64,000 nt of DNA from an uncultured Anaeroplasmataceae bacterium (GCA_910579215.1 CAJTTN010000003.1:1-64000), one strand, 5' to 3'. Shown: positions 24,721 to 33,221, counted from the first letter of the stretch. Notes: generated by a model not told the origin, from the sequence alone. Translations and numbers: made by a program.

Positions 24721-25783
24721 TCTGATCCCCCCTTATAGCCTTTGAAGTTTGGACATCAAAAAGTATTGCTTTAGTCTTATTAAGCTTAACTTTGCAGTTT
24801 GTTAAATTTGCAACATCTTCTTTTGTATTTACAGCAATTTGCGTTTCTCCAAGCAATCCATGAAGAATAGATTTAGATCCCAAATATTCTACATAATCCA
24901 TTTGTAAAATAAAATCCTCATCCTTATCTACTACAAAAATATTTTCTGAGCGAATTCCTAAAAGTACCTGCTCAACGTTTATTCCCTTATATTCAGGAAA
25001 ATCTATAGAAAACATCTCATTCTTAAAGCATCCATCCTCTAAGCTTCCTGGAATAAGATTAATTTGAGGAGTTCCCAAAAAGGTTGCTGCAAATAGAGTC
25101 TCAGGATGATTATAAACAAAGTTAGGACTTCCAACCTGTTCTATAACTCCCTCATTCATTAATACAATTTTCGTTGCCATGGTCATAGCCTCTACTTGAT
25201 CATGGCTGACATAAATAACAGTTTGATTGTACTTTCGCCATAGCTCAATAATTTCAACACGCATATCTCCTCTAAGCTTAGCATCTAAGTTAGAAAGTGG
25301 CTCATCCATTAAAAAGAGCTTCGCTTCTCTTGCAATAGTTCTTCCCAAGGCTACTCTTTGTCTTTGTCCTCCTGATAACTGTCCTGGCTTTCGCTTCAAT
25401 TGCTCTTCATTAATTTCAACAATTTTTGAGGCATTCATAACTCTTTCATGAATGAAGCGTTGCTTCTTTTTCCTAACCATTAAGGAAAATCCAATATTAT
25501 CATAGACACTCATATGTCCATAAAGAGCATAATTTTGAAAAACCATCGCAATATCTCTATCCTTTGGCGAAAGATTATTGATTTTCTTTTCATCTAAAAT
25601 CATTTCTCCTTCTGTAATAGCCTCAAGTCCAGATATCATTCTAAGCATCGTAGATTTTCCACATCCAGAAGGTCCTAATATGACTACAAAATCATGAGCA
25701 TCCACCTCAAGATTAAAATCCTTTACTGCACAAAATCCATTTGGATATACCTTTTTAACATTTTTTATAGTTAAATATGCCAT
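24704..25783 (-). CDS. Sugar ABC importer ATP-binding protein (MalK/MsmX/UgpC type)
   Basis: A 359-aa CUT1-family ATPase that powers the importer. Walker A GPSGCGKS (37-44), Q-loop VFQNYALYGHM, signature LSGGQRQR (136-143), Walker B LFLMDEPLSNLDA and H-loop YVSHDQVEAM are intact. The C-terminal 120 residues form the MalK-like TOBE regulatory region. LplB/LplC-type importers often borrow a shared MsmX ATPase, so a dedicated copy inside the operon is notable. It begins 1 nt after protein C. Confidence 0.95.
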   Translation of the reverse strand: MAYLTIKNVKKVYPNGFCAVKDFNLEVDAHDFVVILGPSGCGKSTMLRMISGLEAITEGEMILDEKKINNLSPKDRDIAMVFQNYALYGHMSVYDNIGFSLMVRKKKQRFIHERVMNASKIVEINEEQLKRKPGQLSGGQRQRVALGRTIAREAKLFLMDEPLSNLDAKLRGDMRVEIIELWRKYNQTVIYVSHDQVEAMTMATKIVLMNEGVIEQVGSPNFVYNHPETLFAATFLGTPQINLIPGSLEDGCFKNEMFSIDFPEYKGINVEQVLLGIRSENIFVVDKDEDFILQMDYVEYLGSKSILHGLLGETQIAVNTKEDVANLTNCKVKLNKTKAILFDVQTSKAIRGDQNAERS

Positions 25784-25784
25784 A

Positions 25785-26201
25785 CTACATCCCTTCCTTT
25801 TTAATGAATTTTGTACGATTTATACTTTTAATTAAACTAGATATTCCTGCGTATACAGCAAGAATTCCTGTAAGTATATAAAGAACTATATTCATAACTG
25901 TATTGGTTCTTGCTGGTAAAAAGGCTAGATGCACCCACTGAAAAACACCAATCCCAATAACTATATAAGACCATTCCTTATGATATTTTTTTATTTGCTC
26001 AGCTGCCAAAAACATTACCAAGGTCAAAACAATATTGAAAAGATCAAAGATAAAGATGCGAATGGTATATTCCATTAAAGAGGTGGATTGAAACGTAATA
26101 ATTGTATTTAATACTATGAACAGCATCACCCAGCAAAAATCTAATCGATTAGGTTTAAAAACAGAGATTTCATAATCGATATCATCTTTTTTTCTAAGCA
26201 T
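25785..26201 (-). CDS. Small membrane protein C of carbohydrate operon
   Basis: Unrecognised 138-aa membrane protein from the ATG at 26201 (AGGTGA about 6 nt upstream). The longer start at 26240 would overlap protein B by 47 bp. Four predicted helices: about 21-37, 44-68, 77-97 and 102-124, between a charged N-terminus (LRKKDDIDYEISVFKPNRLD) and a basic C-terminus (NRTKFIKKEGM). It overlaps protein B by 8 nt and ends 1 nt before the ATPase gene. Confidence 0.7.
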   Translation of the reverse strand: MLRKKDDIDYEISVFKPNRLDFCWVMLFIVLNTIITFQSTSLMEYTIRIFIFDLFNIVLTLVMFLAAEQIKKYHKEWSYIVIGIGVFQWVHLAFLPARTNTVMNIVLYILTGILAVYAGISSLIKSINRTKFIKKEGM

Positions 26202-26727
26202 ATGCTTCACCTCTTCCTTTGATAAATTTCCAAAATCCAAAGCTATAAATCACTAGGCTTATCGCGTTAACTACGGCTAAGCCAATAGAACTAAACATTA
26301 ATAGAATGGGGAAAAAGGAATTTCCCGTAAAATCCTCCAGCTTAGATATTCCAGTAAAATCATAGGATTGATAGAAACGGATAATCTCCTGCATCTGAAC
26401 AACGATTAAGATTCCCAAAATAATTCCAATAAGTAAGACTACTACATAAATTGGAAACGTGATAAAAGTTGGATAATACTTCTTGGGTTGAAATAGCCTA
26501 CATACCACAAATAAAAGAACTAAAACAATACAAAATATAAATGCCTGTTGATTAAATGACTGTAATTCATTGGTATAAAACTCCACAAGCTCCTCATTCC
26601 CATATAGATAGGAATTATAATAGGAGGTTGAAAAAACTATAGTTGCCAAGAATAATAGAAAGGTAAAGCAAGTAAAGCCAATGAATGCATAGTTTTGTAG
26701 CTTTAAAATATTCCAATGCTTGATCAT
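26194..26727 (-). CDS. Small membrane protein B of carbohydrate operon
   Basis: Unrecognised 177-aa membrane protein with four likely helices (about 13-34, 60-80, 86-110, 137-162). The loop after helix 1 is acidic and tyrosine-rich (STSYYNSYLYGNEELVEFYT). ATG overlaps the permease stop as ATGA, with GGAGG upstream in the permease gene. One of five small membrane proteins interleaved with the importer genes. Confidence 0.7.
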   Translation of the reverse strand: MIKHWNILKLQNYAFIGFTCFTFLLFLATIVFSTSYYNSYLYGNEELVEFYTNELQSFNQQAFIFCIVLVLLFVVCRLFQPKKYYPTFITFPIYVVVLLIGIILGILIVVQMQEIIRFYQSYDFTGISKLEDFTGNSFFPILLMFSSIGLAVVNAISLVIYSFGFWKFIKGRGEAYA

Positions 26728-27599
26728 CCCTTAACACCTCCAACGGTTACACCCTTTTCAAAATACTTTGAAATATAAGGATAGATAATAAGAATCGGTA
26801 TAATCGAACATATTAGTATCGCATAGACATATGACTGAGCTGCAAAGGTCACAGTAGATGGCATAGAATTAACCAAATTTTCATATTCATCTATCAATGT
26901 CCTCATGTAGACCTGTAAGGGAGAATCAATTTGATCCTTAACAAGCATCATGTTCCAAAAATAACCATTCCATCTTGCGGTTGCATAAAATAATGTTACC
27001 GTAGCTACAGCAGACTTTGACATAGGTAAATAAACCCTTGTGAAAATTTGTACTTCACTTGCTCCATCCATTCTAGCAGCTTCCTCTATTTCTGAAGGAA
27101 CTGTTTCAAAGTAAGATCTCAATAGAATCACATTATACGCTGTAGCGCCAAAAGCAATGATCATTCCCCATTTAGAAGATAAACCAAAGGTTTTAAAAAC
27201 ATTTGTATAATTTAAATAGGTAGGAATAATTCCTGCTGAAAACCACATGGTAAAAACTACAATAAAGTTAAATTGTTTCCGGAAAAGTAATCTTCTTTTA
27301 GAAAGTGCATATGCACCAACACTAGAAATAAACATGCTCCAGATTGTTCCGAATAACGTATAAAATATTGTATTGGAATACGCCACCCAAAAGGAATTAT
27401 CATTATATAGCTTCTTATAGGTATCAAATTGGATATCTATAGGAAATAAGGTCACTAGACCAGATTCATAAGCAAGCTTGCCGCTTATGGAAGCAGAAAA
27501 GGCATATACTATTGGATATAAGGCTATGATTGCCAAACAAGTTGTTAATACATAGGAAATAATTTTAAATATTATTTCTCCTCTATTTAAACGTCCCAT
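26724..27599 (-). CDS. Carbohydrate ABC importer permease (MalG/LplC type)
   Basis: Inner-membrane subunit of the importer (291 aa from the ATG at 27599, which has AGGAGG 6 nt upstream; the longer ORF start lacks an SD and overlaps the preceding gene). Six membrane helices are predicted. The EAA loop that contacts the ATPase is EEAARMDGASEVQIFTRVYLP. C-terminal GVTVGGVKG is the ending typical of YtcP/LplC permeases. Confidence 0.93.
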   Translation of the reverse strand: MGRLNRGEIIFKIISYVLTTCLAIIALYPIVYAFSASISGKLAYESGLVTLFPIDIQFDTYKKLYNDNSFWVAYSNTIFYTLFGTIWSMFISSVGAYALSKRRLLFRKQFNFIVVFTMWFSAGIIPTYLNYTNVFKTFGLSSKWGMIIAFGATAYNVILLRSYFETVPSEIEEAARMDGASEVQIFTRVYLPMSKSAVATVTLFYATARWNGYFWNMMLVKDQIDSPLQVYMRTLIDEYENLVNSMPSTVTFAAQSYVYAILICSIIPILIIYPYISKYFEKGVTVGGVKG

Positions 27600-27609
27600 T
27601 CTTACCCTC

Positions 27610-28566
27610 CTACCACAAAGATGTATTGCTAACTTTTCTACCAATAAAATTAGCTCCAATTACTAATACAAATCCTAAAACTGCATTAAACATACCTGAA
27701 GCAGTTCCCAAGGAAGTGTTTCCTTCTACTATTCCCATTCGATATACAAAGGAGGAAATGACATCAGCCGTTTCATATGTTTTATCATTGTATAGTAATA
27801 TAATTCTTTCGTATCCTACATTTAGCATACGACCTATTTTCATAATCAGCATAACGGTAATCATAGGTGCTATAGATGGTAGAGTCACATAGCGTACCTC
27901 TTGAAGCTTACTTCCACCATCAACCTTCAAAGCCTCATACATGACGGGAGACACTCCCATAACAGCAGCAAAATATACTATACTGCTATACCCACTTTCT
28001 TTCCATAATCCTGTTATGATATACAGTGGTTTAAAGTATTCTGGCGAATCTAAAATTTTAACATCCTGTGGTATAATCTTCAAAACATATAGCATATTAG
28101 CAATAACCCCTGTAGAGGTTGTAGACTTATATACTAAAAATATAACAAGTCCTGTAATTGTAACTTCACTGATAAAATGTGGAAGATATGAAGCAGTCTG
28201 TACAATCTTCCTATAGATATTGTTTCCTATTTCGCTAAAAAAAATAGCTAATATGATAGGAAAAGGGAAACCAAATACTAAGTTATAAACGCTAATTTGA
28301 AAAGTATTTCTAAAAGCTCGCCAGAACTTGCTTGCATAATTACCAAACATTAAATCATAAAACTTTGAAGCACCTATAAAATCAGAACCCATAATTCCCT
28401 TAGATGGATCATAATCCTTAAAGGCTAATAATAAACCTCCCATAGGTAGGTACTGAAATATAATATACCAAAGAATTAAAATACCGATGAAAATATAAAG
28501 GACATAGTCCTGTTTCAGTTTTCTTAAGACTGATTTAGTTTCTTGTCGTCTTCTGAAACCTTCCAT
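27610..28566 (-). CDS. Carbohydrate ABC importer permease (UgpA/LplB type)
   Basis: A 318-aa membrane subunit pairing with the LplC-type permease. The N-terminal block YVLYIFIGILILWYIIFQYL and PMGGLLLAFKDYDPSKGI match LplB/YteP proteins, and the EAA loop is seen as EALKVDGGSKLQEVRYVTLP. The C-terminus GRKVSNTSLW is also family-typical. SD GGAGGATG lies just before the ATG. It overlaps protein A by 43 bp. Confidence 0.93.
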   Translation of the reverse strand: MEGFRRRQETKSVLRKLKQDYVLYIFIGILILWYIIFQYLPMGGLLLAFKDYDPSKGIMGSDFIGASKFYDLMFGNYASKFWRAFRNTFQISVYNLVFGFPFPIILAIFFSEIGNNIYRKIVQTASYLPHFISEVTITGLVIFLVYKSTTSTGVIANMLYVLKIIPQDVKILDSPEYFKPLYIITGLWKESGYSSIVYFAAVMGVSPVMYEALKVDGGSKLQEVRYVTLPSIAPMITVMLIMKIGRMLNVGYERIILLYNDKTYETADVISSFVYRMGIVEGNTSLGTASGMFNAVLGFVLVIGANFIGRKVSNTSLW

Positions 28567-29138
28567 TTTTCATCCTCCTCTTCTTGAATCATTTTTAAAT
28601 GTTCTTTCACATTTACTATTAAATTATCTATGTTTCTTAGGAGCAGACATAAAATGCTACTAATCACGATAGAATAGATTTCTTGATTAAAAATATAAAA
28701 TACAAAGTTCCCCCAAAATCTATGATCTCCTACGCATAGCAGGGATACCCCTTCTCCTATGCCTATAAGAATATAGGTCAAGCCTAATAGCGAGAGTAAG
28801 AGAAGGGGATTTTTTTTAACATTCCCTGAGCATTTCGTTAGAAGTAAAGGGATTACAAAAAGAAATAATATACTTCCTAAATTTGAAGCTAAGGTTTCTA
28901 AAACGGGTGTTTGAAACATATATATTTGAAATAAGCTTGTAACAATCTGTGCTATTACAAAAGGAAATATCCCTAAATAATTCCATCTTACTAAAGTAAT
29001 GAATAAAAGTAGCACAGTGAAGGAAAAATAAAATTGGAAGGATTTATTTGTAAAAAGAAATAAGGAAAGTATGGATGAAAAACACATCAATACTAAAAAT
29101 ATAAATAAATCCAATCTTCTATACATCGCAAATTTCAT
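28524..29138 (-). CDS. Small membrane protein A, first gene of carbohydrate operon
   Basis: Unrecognised 204-aa membrane protein with about six hydrophobic segments (10-27, 33-50, 54-72, 85-100, 112-132, 146-166). The C-terminal 35 residues are highly charged and cytosolic (LKMIQEEEDEKWKVSEDDKK). Size and topology recall DUF624/YesL proteins of similar sugar operons, or an ECF-like S component, but I see no diagnostic motif. GGAG lies 7 nt before the ATG. The IclR-box candidate lies 15 bp upstream. Confidence 0.7.
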   Translation of the reverse strand: MKFAMYRRLDLFIFLVLMCFSSILSLFLFTNKSFQFYFSFTVLLLFITLVRWNYLGIFPFVIAQIVTSLFQIYMFQTPVLETLASNLGSILFLFVIPLLLTKCSGNVKKNPLLLLSLLGLTYILIGIGEGVSLLCVGDHRFWGNFVFYIFNQEIYSIVISSILCLLLRNIDNLIVNVKEHLKMIQEEEDEKWKVSEDDKKLNQS

Positions 29139-29152
29139 ATCATCACTCCATT

Positions 29153-29179
29153 GTTCACAATCAAAAACGACGTTCGTAC
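29153..29179. promoter_or_regulatory. Candidate IclR operator upstream of the carbohydrate operon
   Basis: GTTCACAATCAAAAACGACG continuing to TTCGTAC. Its first 22 bp match the element at 32879-32900 with two mismatches. The core AACG-A-CGTT is a palindrome, as is usual for IclR sites. It lies between the iclR terminator and the first SD, in the expected 5' untranslated region. Confidence 0.6.
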
Positions 29180-29192
29180 ATTTTTCTTTTTG

Positions 29193-29218
29193 AAAAACTA
29201 ATGAAAGCTCATTAGTTT
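29193..29218 (-). terminator. Terminator after iclR-type gene
   Basis: Minus strand AAACTAATGA-GCTT-TCATTAGTTT perfect hairpin followed by TTCAAAAAG. It separates the regulator from the operon, so the operon promoter should lie within 29140-29195. Confidence 0.85.
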
Positions 29219-29228
29219 AATTTAATGT

Positions 29229-29969
29229 CTATTTTATTAAATATTTACTTTTCCTAGTTATAGTATTTGCAGCTTCTACAACTTTTTTCGCAGTATTTTC
29301 AATATCTACATCTTCATATAAGGAAGATACGCTTATAGCATAATTTGTTTTGCCATTTACATCAAATATTGGTGCTGAAATACATAACATATAGTCTTTA
29401 ATTTCTCTGTTATCTACAGCAAAGCCATTTTTCTTTACATCCTCTAGGTTTTGTTTTAAGTCTTCTATCGTAAGGATAGTTTTCTCTGTAAATTTTTTAA
29501 AATTTATTTTACCAAAATCAAATTCTTCCATTCGATAGGCAAGCATAGCCTTTCCTAAAGCTGTACAGAATAAGTCAGCTCTTGTATTAACAGAACAATG
29601 ATTTAAAATTGCTGTTGATGGCTGATATTTAAAAACGTATAAAACCTCATCATTATCATATTTTCCCATAAAAACGGTTTTTGATAATGTATCTCCTAAT
29701 TTTTTCAAAATTGGAGTTGCAATATCAATAATATTATTATCCTTGATATATTGATAGCCAATATCGTAAGTTTTTGGTCCTAATGCAAAGGTCTTAAGCC
29801 TTTCATTTTTTATTTCCAACATTTCACAATTTATCAGCGTATAAATTATATCAAAGGCTGATGATTTGGGGATACTCAAATCATGCATAACATCAGATAT
29901 ACGAAACCCATCTAAATGTCCTGCCGCATATTCTAAAATATCCACACTTCGTTTTATCATTTTGTTCAT
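29229..29969 (-). CDS. IclR-family transcriptional regulator
   Basis: A 246-aa regulator with an N-terminal winged HTH (about 1-62: KRSVDILEYAAGHLDGFRIS, then IPKSSAFDIIYTLINCEML) and a C-terminal GAF-like effector domain (LGKAMLAYR, KKNGFAVDNREIKDYMLCIS, GKTNYAISVSS) typical of IclR. SD GGGAGG lies before the ATG. It is monocistronic, with a TATAAT -10 element at 30026-30031 and its own terminator. It stands directly upstream of the carbohydrate operon, so it very probably controls it in response to a sugar-acid intermediate. Confidence 0.92.
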   Translation of the reverse strand: MNKMIKRSVDILEYAAGHLDGFRISDVMHDLSIPKSSAFDIIYTLINCEMLEIKNERLKTFALGPKTYDIGYQYIKDNNIIDIATPILKKLGDTLSKTVFMGKYDNDEVLYVFKYQPSTAILNHCSVNTRADLFCTALGKAMLAYRMEEFDFGKINFKKFTEKTILTIEDLKQNLEDVKKNGFAVDNREIKDYMLCISAPIFDVNGKTNYAISVSSLYEDVDIENTAKKVVEAANTITRKSKYLIK

Positions 29970-30055
29970 AAAAGTCCTCCCTATGATTTCTACAGCAAAT
30001 CAGTTATTTCGTCAATTTATTTAATATTATAACATAAATTAAACTCTTATGAAAC

Positions 30056-30088
30056 GATAAAATAGTGGAATTTGTATTTCACTATTTA
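30056..30088 (-). terminator. Probable terminator after Big-domain lipoprotein
   Basis: Minus strand AAATAGTG...CACTATTT hairpin followed by TATCGTTTC, 6 bp past the stop. The T tract is poor. Confidence 0.5.
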
Positions 30089-30093
30089 TTTTT

Positions 30094-32853
30094 TTAAGAA
30101 ACAACAATCTCGTAGGTTTTTATTGTTACTTCTTTAAATTTAACTTCTACCTTTTTAGTTCCAGCGGTAGTCATATCTGGAGCAACCACAACAAATTCTT
30201 CAGCTTTAAGCTCATAGGTATTCCCATCTTCACAGCGAACACTTACCTTTAAGCCTTCATAGCTAAATTCTTCATTTAATGCAAAGGTTAATTTAGTAGC
30301 ATTTGTATCTAAAATTAATTCTTCTACAATCGTATGGGCACGTGCATAGCATAAATTCATACCACGGATAAAGGTCTGTTGTGTAAACCAGAAATAATAT
30401 GTCTTTCCAGCTTCCATTGTAAAGTTTATCTCTGTATAAACACCATCTCCAGTTAAATCCTGTTTTGCAACATAGCTGTTAGCATCCTCAGCTGAAGGCA
30501 TTACCAACTCCTCTAAAAGGAAAATGGATGTGGCAGCCTTCGCAGTACAATAGAATGTAAATACACCATTTTTTTCAGGTGTCACAGAGATATAACGATC
30601 TGCACCAGCATCACTTCCTGTCACACCACCTGTCTTAAATACACCTGTATAGGTATATCCACCATAGGTATAGGTTTCTCTAATTCTTTCATATTGTAAT
30701 GCTTTATTGATAGCCTCAACATGAAGAACACCAAAATCTCCTTTACTTCCAACAGCAATATTACCACTTGCTGGAGTAGATTCATTTAATTCAATTCCTA
30801 ATGCAGTAAGAAGATCTGTCGCATTGATATAAACTGTATCATCTAAATCATACCAATCGACAGCAATCACTTCAATTTCGATTTCACAAGAGAATATATC
30901 CCAAGTAGCTAAAACCTTAGTATCTCCTACAGATAGAACTGTCTTATCAAAGGTAACTTCACTTAAATCTGGTATAATTTCAGGATCTCTTCCTGTAAAT
31001 ACCTTTTCCAAAACCAAGCCTGCTGGATTAAAGGTTTCTCCAGATTTATAAACTGTTTTTGTAGGAGGAGTTTTAACCTGAATACCTGAAATTGGATTTT
31101 CTAAAATTTCTATTTCTAATTGAGTTTCAAAATCATTCCATGAAATCATAATTACATCGTCTACTAGTAGATTTTCTATCTTAGAAATGACATAGCCTGT
31201 AATTTCATAGGAAATATCATTTGCCGTAAAAGCTACAACCTTCAATCCTTCTAATTCAAGATTCTCCCCAGCAAAGTATTCGTACTTCGTAGGTAACTGT
31301 AGAACCTTAATTCCTGTTAAGGCATGAACCATAATCTTGTAGGTTTTTTCTAGTGCATCCTGATAACGAACAGTTATTGTCTTCTCTCCTGGAGTAGTTA
31401 AATCTGGTATAACAACCTCATATTGACTAGCTTTAAGAGCTTTAACCTCATCATTTGCCAATTTAACATGCACAACTAAACCATCATAGTTGAATTGTTG
31501 TCCAGCAGCAAAATCTTTACAAGCATTTGTAGCATCAACATTAACCTCTTTAACCTCATGATAGGTAGGATTATAAACTAGCCCCATTCCTCTAATAAAC
31601 GCATTTGCAGTAGCAGTTATATAGTAGGTTTCCCCTGCATACACTGGGAAGCTATCCTCAACTCCCTCATTCACTAAGGAGATAACTCGAATTGCCTCCT
31701 CTGGAAGAGTTGCTTCAGTATAGTTATTATAAATTAGAAGCTGTGTTTGTACAGAAGATGGACAGGAAGCCCAGAAATAGAATCTAGCATCAACTGTAGG
31801 CTTAAGTACGATATATCTACCCTCAGGTGAAGTTGCTCCTGCAAATTTCAATAGCCCTTCAAAGGATTGATCAAAGTAATTATAGTAATATTTTTCATTA
31901 CCAACACCTTCCCATTGCATTACCCTTCCTGGCGATGCAACTACCTCAAGCTCACCAAATACTGTAGAAGCCTCAATTCTATTACTATCTTGAGTTAAGC
32001 CTAATTTATCATAAATAGCCTTTGCATCTACCCATGTACTTTCCTTGGCATTTGGAACTCCATAATGTGGAATTTTTTCAACTGTAATTGGAATCTCTAC
32101 CTCTACATCCTCATACACAACCTTGGTTACAGAAGGAGCATTATATAGCATCTCTCGATCATATGTAAAACCAGTTTCAATAAGCTCACTTTTTCCATTA
32201 TTATAGGATACCTTCAAAACAAGTCCTGTTGGATCAAAGGATTCATAATTCTTATAGGATGTCTTTTTAGGATTCGTTTCAACCTCAACAGAAACAATCT
32301 CCTTAGCTACCACCGTAATAGAACCAAATACTTCAAAATCCTTATAAGTAACACTAAACATCTCTAATCCTAAGGAAACCTCTTGTCCTGCACTAGGCAT
32401 AAGTGTATAATCTGTAATTTCCTTTTTTGATTCATCCTTTAAAGTAGCCTCTACAACCATACCAGTAGGATCAAATGCCTCCCCCTCAATATAGTTTTGC
32501 TTGGTAGGCTGAGTTTTTATCTCAATAGAGAGAACCTCATCCTCAGGCTTTACAGCCTCATTCCATTTCGCATAGAGTGTCATATCAGCCATAATCGCAG
32601 TTGCAAAATCAAATGGATTACCTGTACATTCCTTTATAGGATACCAATTGACAAACGTAAATCCCTCTTTTAGAGGATCCTGTGGTCGTTCAATCTTTTC
32701 ACCCTTTTTCACTTCCACAGAAGCAATACTACTTCCTCCCTGTGTATCAAATATAACTTCTACCATCTCCACAGGTGGCTTTTTTGTGTTGTTACAGCTT
32801 GTTACTAATACAATACAAAAAAGACTAAAAATTAAGAAAAGAAACTTTTTCAT
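30094..32853 (-). CDS. Large surface lipoprotein with InlB-type and Big_3 Ig-like repeats
   Basis: A 919-aa exported lipoprotein (lipobox LVTSC near residue 20). Start ATG at 32853 has GAGGTG 7 nt upstream; the longer ORF start lacks a signal. After the signal comes one InlB_B-type repeat (FDTQGGSSIASVEVKKGEKI ... MTLYAKW, to about residue 80). Several Big_3 domains follow, each opening with a TPPTKxxYxxGExFxPxGL-like phrase. Two copies of an unassigned beta-sandwich module end in NAFIRGMGLVY and QTFIRGMNLCY. There is no catalytic signature, so it is probably a glycan-binding or adhesive surface protein. The IclR-type box upstream ties it to the carbohydrate operon. Confidence 0.85.
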   Translation of the reverse strand: MKKFLFLIFSLFCIVLVTSCNNTKKPPVEMVEVIFDTQGGSSIASVEVKKGEKIERPQDPLKEGFTFVNWYPIKECTGNPFDFATAIMADMTLYAKWNEAVKPEDEVLSIEIKTQPTKQNYIEGEAFDPTGMVVEATLKDESKKEITDYTLMPSAGQEVSLGLEMFSVTYKDFEVFGSITVVAKEIVSVEVETNPKKTSYKNYESFDPTGLVLKVSYNNGKSELIETGFTYDREMLYNAPSVTKVVYEDVEVEIPITVEKIPHYGVPNAKESTWVDAKAIYDKLGLTQDSNRIEASTVFGELEVVASPGRVMQWEGVGNEKYYYNYFDQSFEGLLKFAGATSPEGRYIVLKPTVDARFYFWASCPSSVQTQLLIYNNYTEATLPEEAIRVISLVNEGVEDSFPVYAGETYYITATANAFIRGMGLVYNPTYHEVKEVNVDATNACKDFAAGQQFNYDGLVVHVKLANDEVKALKASQYEVVIPDLTTPGEKTITVRYQDALEKTYKIMVHALTGIKVLQLPTKYEYFAGENLELEGLKVVAFTANDISYEITGYVISKIENLLVDDVIMISWNDFETQLEIEILENPISGIQVKTPPTKTVYKSGETFNPAGLVLEKVFTGRDPEIIPDLSEVTFDKTVLSVGDTKVLATWDIFSCEIEIEVIAVDWYDLDDTVYINATDLLTALGIELNESTPASGNIAVGSKGDFGVLHVEAINKALQYERIRETYTYGGYTYTGVFKTGGVTGSDAGADRYISVTPEKNGVFTFYCTAKAATSIFLLEELVMPSAEDANSYVAKQDLTGDGVYTEINFTMEAGKTYYFWFTQQTFIRGMNLCYARAHTIVEELILDTNATKLTFALNEEFSYEGLKVSVRCEDGNTYELKAEEFVVVAPDMTTAGTKKVEVKFKEVTIKTYEIVVS

Positions 32854-32878
32854 TTGTAGCACCTCAACCTTCTTTCTC

Positions 32879-32913
32879 GTTCGCAATCAAGAACGACGTT
32901 TTTCTTTTCGTAC
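32879..32913. promoter_or_regulatory. Candidate IclR operator upstream of Big-domain lipoprotein gene
   Basis: GTTCGCAATCAAGAACGACG plus TT (32879-32900), then a TTTCTTTTCGTAC extension. Two mismatches in 22 bp to the box at 29153. It lies downstream of a possible TTACAT-18-TACTAT promoter, in the leader, where a bound protein could block elongation. Confidence 0.6.
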
Positions 32914-32987
32914 ATAGTACAACTGAAAACGCTTGTAATGTAAAGAGGATTGGAAGAAAAATATTAAATTTTGAAGTTTTTTGACGA

Positions 32988-33025
32988 AAAAAGAAAAAAC
33001 CTTGAGAGATACTACTCTTAAGGTT
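32988..33025 (-). terminator. Terminator after 49-aa ORF
   Basis: Minus strand AACCTTAAGAG-TAGTAT-CTCTCAAGGTT hairpin followed by TTTTTTCTTTTTT, 9 bp past the small ORF's stop. Confidence 0.85.
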
Positions 33026-33033
33026 ACATGAAA

Positions 33034-33183
33034 TTAATATTTATGTAAAACTAAACCATCTGTACAAAACCCTTTATTGTTCAAAGACTTTAAGGGATAA
33101 AAATAGGTTTTATCTATCATTGAGTTATAGATGACCTCTCTATTTTTGTAAACTGTACCCTCCATATCTACAAATTCCTCCAT
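33034..33183 (-). CDS. Small ORF, 49 aa, unknown function
   Basis: A short ORF starting MEEFVDMEGTVYKNREVIYN and ending GLVLHKY, with no hydrophobic segment. A TATAAT box lies at 33204-33209, GAGGTAGGG lies 5-10 nt before the ATG, and a strong terminator lies just after the stop. The upstream deacetylase gene has its own terminator at 33222-33262, so this would be an independent transcription unit. I recognise no family. The -35 box is poor. Confidence 0.5.
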   Translation of the reverse strand: MEEFVDMEGTVYKNREVIYNSMIDKTYFYPLKSLNNKGFCTDGLVLHKY

Positions 33184-33221
33184 CTCTTCCCTACCTCAAT
33201 GCGATTATACTAAATAATTTT

